Made by a program: the position numbers and the translations under genes
NCBI GenBank assembly: GCA_001662425.1
Contig: BDDC01001536.1
Location: 1-11,127 of the forward strand
From: Chlamydomonas sphaeroides
Lineage: Eukaryota > Chlorophyta > Chlorophyceae > Chlamydomonadales > Chlamydomonadaceae
Length of the DNA stretch: 11,127 bases
Direction of reading: 5' to 3'
The notes under the pieces: model-generated
The model's input: the letters and a program-made list of their open reading frames with translations, nothing else
Told to the model about the DNA's origin: nothing
Database searches by the model: none
Part shown: piece after piece, positions 7,480 through 11,127 of the stretch
How positions within the stretch are numbered: the first letter of the stretch is position 1
Layout: each line of letters opens with the position of its first letter

Positions 7480-7726
7480 TTCCATATCAGATGTAACGCA
7501 GCTGCTGGGCCTGTGTACAGCGTTAGATGCGTTGTGCATCTTCGGGACTGCGCATTGTCAGCGCGGCTTTTATGGCTGCCAGCTCGGCTCGCGTTATCGT
7601 GTAACAGCCTCCGTGTCCACCGTGAAAGTCTGCATATACAGTCACATTGGAGGCCAGGTCGACCGCGGCCGCTCCCAGTTGTATCGCTGCATGGCCTCGC
7701 TCTTTCCGAGCGCTGCCGTCTGTTTA
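7480..7726 (-). pseudogene. LINE RNase H domain, broken
   Basis: In the same frame as the upstream block, the sequence reads stop-TDGSARKERGHAAIQ at 7726-7680, then TITRAELAAIKAALTM near 7580. RNase H domains of retroelements start with [YF]TDGS, whose Asp is the first catalytic residue, and continue with a [TS]..RAEL helix carrying the catalytic Glu. Both are present, but the Tyr codon preceding TDGS has become TAA (7724-7726). Further stops follow at 7523-7525 (TAA) and 7487-7489 (TGA). The usual third acidic motif (TDS) and the later His region are not visible, so the C-terminal half seems deleted or scrambled. Confidence 0.7.
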
Positions 7727-9455
7727 CATGGCGTCATTGGCGTCATAGTGAAGCGCTTGCTTCGCTGGGAAGAGGCTGTGGATCGGGGCGCCGTCCGCAT
7801 CCTGCCGCCCATCGGCCTGCTCGGCCGCTGTCGGCGCACGCCCTTCGGCCGCGGTGGGCGCTTGCTGGCGCCGCGTTCCGTGGAGGTGCGAGCGGGCCCA
7901 TTGCGTGGGCTGCCAGGTGGGCGATGGGGGGTTCGGGACGTCGGGTGGGGGCCGCAGCCCCGGGAGGGCTGTGCGCATTGCGTCTAGGTTTACATACGTG
8001 CGCAAGCCCCGCTGCGTTTCCCACCAGCGCCCACAGCATCCCTGCGGGGTATGCCCGGGGGACGGGGTCCTGTCCCAGGGGGTCTTCCACTTGACGTGAG
8101 CAAATGCGGCGCTCTCGGCGCTGATGCCCGGCAGATGGACGCTGGCGCGGCCCAGAAGGGTGTGGTGCGGGGCTGTGGCTTGTGCAGGCAGGGCTAGAAG
8201 GGTGGCCGTGGGCTCTGCGTCGTCCCGCGTCTCCTCCGCCCAGGCGAGGGCCCACTGCATGGCGTCGACGCAGGCCGTCGAGTCGGTGCCGGGGTGGGCG
8301 ATGGCCAGGCCCCGGCCGGTGTGCTTGTGCGCGTCGTAGCGTGCTCCGAACAGCTGGTCGAGTTTGTAGGGCGAGTAGTACACGGCAGTGCATGCGCTGA
8401 CGTTGATGGGGGATGCGTACCTCTCTACCACTGTACGGGACTGCGCGGCGCCGCCGGAGCCCAGCATGGCATTCTGCAGCTTGCGCATCAGGGGCCCCTG
8501 CAACCGCCGCTCCTCGGCGTTTCTGATGCAGTGCCTTTCCGTCCCTGCCCCGTTTCAATACCTATGGAGCAGGCGTGCCACATCTTCGCGGAAGCCCCCT
8601 TCGGCGGCCAGCTGCGCATGCTCATGTGGGTGGGTGCGCTGAGCGTGCATGTAGCAGGCGTGCAGGTCGCGCAGGGTGGGGGTAGGAAGGGTGCCGACGT
8701 GCGTGCCCTGGGCGGGGGCTGTATGCGAACGCTGTGCCTCTGTGCTGTCCGGCGTCCATGCCTCAGCGGGGGGCAGGGTGCCATGCACATAGCGGCCTAT
8801 TTGGATCTCGTGTCGGCCCGTAGGTGAGATGTCAGAGTCGGGGTTGACAGGATTCACGTTGATCGTGACGTGGCTGGTGAGCACCTGCACTCCCGCGACT
8901 GTGTGCGGGCACGTATCTCCCTCCGCCCAGTATCGGTGTTGGCGCTGGGCCTCGGTCAGAACTGCGTCCCGCGGCGCGGTGTGCTGCCTTTGCGCTTCCT
9001 GCTCAGCGCGCAGTGCCCGGTATGCACCCAGACGTTTCGCCCAGTTGTCCTGCAACTCAAGCATCAGCCCCGGGTCTTCTGTGGCCTCCCACTCCACCCG
9101 CACGAGGTAGTTGGCGCGGGGGTGGGGATGGGGCGTCACCGAGTGGGGCTTGTACCCGATGGTCTCATAGATAGAGGGCGAGTGCCGCCTTGGTGATCAG
9201 GGTTGGGCCAGCGTATGATATAATAGCTCAGGTGCCCAGCACCGCACTTTTTGCCTTCTACTTGCCGGTTGGTGCTTTCCCCAATGATCTCCAGGATCTG
9301 TTCCTGCTCCCCAAACATCCGCCGCAGGGTGGACGTGAGAATGCCCGTGAATTTGTTGGTGTGCAGGTTGAGGGAAAATCCCTCCACCCCGTGCGTGAGC
9401 TGCGCGCGGACCCACTTCGCTTGCTGATCAGGGGAGGCGCTGTTGCCGGCGCGTC
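7727..9455 (-). pseudogene. LINE ORF fragment: linker with conserved-looking blocks and a possible methyltransferase-derived domain
   Basis: From about 9440 the frame gives WVRAQLTHGVEGFSLNL, LRRMFGEQEQILEIIGESTN and HLSYYIIRWPNP. After two frameshifts (about 9220 and 9155) it continues with HPHPRANYLVRVEWEATEDP and LTSHVTINVNPVNPDSDI, then GRHEIQIGRYVHG. From 9139 down to 7727 one frame is kept, interrupted only by a TGA at 8555-8557. Downstream of that stop, TVVERYASPIN, then YYSPYKLDQLFGARYDA, AMQWALAWAEE and later HVKWKTPW form a block that resembles, from memory, a Dam/PCIF1-like adenine methyltransferase-type domain carried by volvocine L1-like elements. The expected NPPY-like catalytic motif is not visible (the region reads HPGT), so it would be inactive here. 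Confidence is good for LINE origin and low for the methyltransferase relation. Confidence 0.55.
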
Positions 9456-9478
9456 ACGGAAACCTGGGGCTAGTGTGT

Positions 9479-9648
9479 ACACGAGTAACCTCGTGTGTAC
9501 ACGAGGTCCAGTGTTACACTAATGTACCACACGAGCCTCGTGTAAGGTCGGGTCACGTTCACACGAGCGTGTCAACACGAGGGCTACACGAGGGCAGACA
9601 CGAGGGAGCGCTGCAAACGGGTTTGCGTGTGTATTCCGTGCCTCGTGT
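9479..9648. repeat. Cluster of ACACGAG / CTCGTGT heptamers
   Basis: ACACGAG occurs at 9479, 9499, 9529, 9561, 9575, 9586 and 9598, and its reverse complement CTCGTGT at 9490, 9537 and 9642: ten exact copies in 170 bp, where a 7-mer would be expected by chance about 0.02 times. Spacing is irregular (11-32 bp), so this is not a simple tandem repeat. It lies in a stretch of roughly 500 bp (9456-9960) without recognisable LINE protein, between two blocks that belong to one ORF. A perfect 14-bp palindrome, CTTGCACGTGCAAG, follows at 9770-9783. Confidence 0.85.
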
Positions 9649-9959
9649 GGCCTTGCTGGTGTTGCGGGACACGTGGAGCGGCTGTAGAAGTCGCCATTTC
9701 TATGGTGGGCGCCCGGGAGCCGGGGGCCGTGAAAGGTTGTGGGGAACACGCGGTGCTGGGCAGCAGGGCCTTGCACGTGCAAGCACGAGGGCCTTCATCC
9801 AGGCCTTGCCCTCCCACCTGCGGTCGACTGATTATGAACCACTTGCGTGCACAACATCATCAAGGTTGTAAGAACAACCGTAGGGTGGTCGTGAAGCACG
9901 GGACAACAGAGGGTTGCAGGTTGGTGGACAAGAGACATTAGCAAGCGATTGTGTTGCAC

Positions 9960-11127
9960 GATAGTGGAGGAGGACGGCAAGCCGCAGGGAGGCGATGGGG
10001 CGGCGCCCCTGGCAAGCGAAGGAGACTTGGCGATCAGCTCCTTGTACAGCGCGAGTCCCCAGTACGGCTTGTAGTCCTGCGACGGGGCTCGGTGAGGCAG
10101 TCCAGGGTCAGCCACGTTGATGTTGCGCGTGTTGCCCAGTGACGAGGGTGGAGCGTGTCGCTTCCGTGGCGGCGTCCGGGGGTTGCACCGGGCGGGCCGG
10201 GCCGGGGAGGAGGGTCCGTCCCCAGCGTCTGCGTCCTGCATATCTGTATCGCCATGTGTGTCCGCGCCCTTCGCGTGCGGGGCCTCGTCCGCGGGCCGGT
10301 CTGGTTGCTGCGCGCGCAGGAAGTCCAAGATGGTGCGCTTGCGGATCGGGGTTGTGGTGCGGGCGGCGCCCAGGAGTGAGGTGAGGATTGGGTGCGGTGG
10401 CAGTCTGCGTAGCGTGATTGGGAGAGGACTCGTAGATATGTAGCTGCCAGGGGCTGTCCAGCCCTCGGGCTTGCCGGCTTGGGCACGTGCAATGCTGCCA
10501 GGGATACCGTGAGGCGGTTTAGCGCCACCTTGTAGAAGCGCTGGATGCGCATTCTTCCGTCCCTTATTTCGGCGAGCTGGGATGTGTCGATGAGAGCGAG
10601 TGCGCCCCCCGGTGTTGTTGTCAATTAGGCGCTGCATGTCGATGCCCAGATTCACCAGGGGCTGGATAATGCGGATGAAGGCCGGCAGGGTGAGTCCGGT
10701 CGGGAGGTGCCACAGCGTTGCATGCTGGTGCGCGGCTACCGCGTAGGGCTGCCCCGCGTCCGTGATCTCGAGCCTGCAGTCGGCCAGGAAGGCTAGTTGC
10801 TTCAGCGTGTGCATGCATCGCGCCTCCCTGCGCAGCTCGTGAACGGGCAGCGTGCCCGCGTGCTGTGCTTCCAGCTGTAGCAGTGCGCGTGTGACCGTCC
10901 CCAGGCGGCCCTGGTCGTTCAGCCTGCAGGCTGCGCACCAGAGACCGGGTTATGCATGCCGCCGTTGCCACTTCGCGGAGGGAGCCGACGCCCAGGCGAA
11001 GGTGTGTAGCGGGCACGGTAGCGGGTTGGAGCATCTGTCGCAGGGTGTGGCCCTTCTTGAGTCGGAAGGCCTGGCGGGCAACCCCGGCCAGGGTGCGGTC
11101 CAGGCATGCGATGTCGGCCGGGGTGTA
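9960..11127 (-). pseudogene. LINE ORF fragment: region following the reverse transcriptase core (frameshifted)
   Basis: The right edge opens with TPADIACLDRTLAGVARQAF and then ATHLRLGVGSLREVATAA. This is the kind of basic helical stretch followed by an 'LR.GVGSLR' block seen in the C-terminal thumb/connection part of non-LTR reverse transcriptases. A frameshift near 10918 leads into NDQGRLGTVTRALLQLEAQ and CMHTLKQLAFLADCRLEITD. One near 10620 leads into ALIDTSQLAEIRDGRMRIQR. One near 10420 leads into LRRLPPHPILTSLLGAAR and later DYKPYWGLALYKELIAKSP. Each block is protein-like and they join in order, so this is one broken ORF and not several genes. The RT YxDD motif is not visible and should lie beyond position 11127. 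Confidence 0.65.

Larger units (their letters stand above)
6782..11127 (-). mobile_element. Decayed LINE (algal L1-like non-LTR retrotransposon), 3' portion
   Basis: Read on the minus strand from the right edge, the remnant shows the order expected after the RT core of an L1-like element: an RT C-terminal/connection region (9960-11127), a long linker with conserved-looking blocks (7740-9455), an RNase H domain (about 7480-7726), and a CCHC zinc knuckle followed by a HN..I.LI.RAL tail (6782-7100). The coding sequence changes frame at least at about 10918, 10620, 10420, 9220, 9155, 7290 and 7060, and carries in-frame stops at 8555, 7724, 7523, 7487 and about 6991. The catalytic RT motifs, the 5' end and any target-site duplication are not in the window. 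The 3' boundary is uncertain: I place it near 6782, where recognisable protein sequence ends, and the inverted repeats at 6737-6848 may be part of its 3' end. Confidence 0.75.

Noticed and set aside
7432..8094. Plus-strand open frame of 220 codons opposite the LINE
   Set aside because: It is Arg/Leu/Ala-rich shadow sequence with no motifs, while the minus strand carries recognisable RNase H and linker blocks.
9519..9817. Minus-strand open frames of 77-87 codons in the ACACGAG region
   Set aside because: They are low-complexity Ala/Pro/Arg/His-rich, follow the repeat period, and connect to no neighbouring coding block.

Overview
The window looks like nuclear DNA of a volvocine green alga (Chlamydomonas / Volvox / Gonium type). 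The signs are high GC, many short introns with GTGCGT/GTGAGC/GTACGT donors and (C/T)GCAG acceptors, Pro-rich and Cys-rich extracellular-type exons, and a decayed LINE-like retrotransposon. The genus is an inference; no marker gene is present. No rRNA, tRNA, CRISPR array or bacterial-type operon was seen. I found no convincing plus-strand gene: plus-strand open frames are GC-driven shadows of minus-strand exons or of the retroelement.

Left half (1-6069, minus strand): one large split gene. It starts at an ATG at 6069 with an in-frame TAG 12 nt upstream and runs leftward off the window edge. I could chain 15 exons whose splice phases agree throughout, giving about 1120-1150 residues of an incomplete protein. 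Reading from the N-terminus, the product has: a short cytoplasmic head; one membrane anchor (about residues 31-51); an ectodomain resembling the class I glutamine-amidotransferase-like/Rossmann fold (about 80-290); a hydroxyproline-type Pro-rich linker; several Cys-containing modules of the type MY...C...RxRxC.DG.F..WS; a second Pro-rich stretch; an Ala/Arg/Glu-rich helical segment; an aromatic amphipathic segment built from two tiny exons; another Cys module; and a Cys-rich end with a partial LNR (Lin-12/Notch repeat)-like motif. The whole suggests a cell-surface or extracellular-matrix protein of unknown function.

Middle (6070-6848): the gene's 5' flank, with no coding signal that I can support, and a cluster of strong inverted repeats. 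One is a perfect 21-bp stem-loop (6477-6528), one is a 13-bp stem enclosing a 16-bp palindrome (6737-6786), and one is a 15-bp stem with one mismatch (6790-6848).

Right half (about 6782-11127, minus strand): the 3' part of a non-LTR retrotransposon of the algal L1-like kind. It lies on the same strand as, and upstream of, the left gene. In order of reading it has the tail of the reverse transcriptase region at the right edge, a long linker region, a conserved-looking domain that may derive from a DNA/RNA adenine methyltransferase fold, an RNase H domain (TDGS...RAEL), and a C-terminal CCHC zinc knuckle. It is broken by at least six frameshifts and several nonsense codons. A 170-bp cluster of ACACGAG/CTCGTGT motifs interrupts it. 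The RT catalytic core and 5' end lie outside the window.
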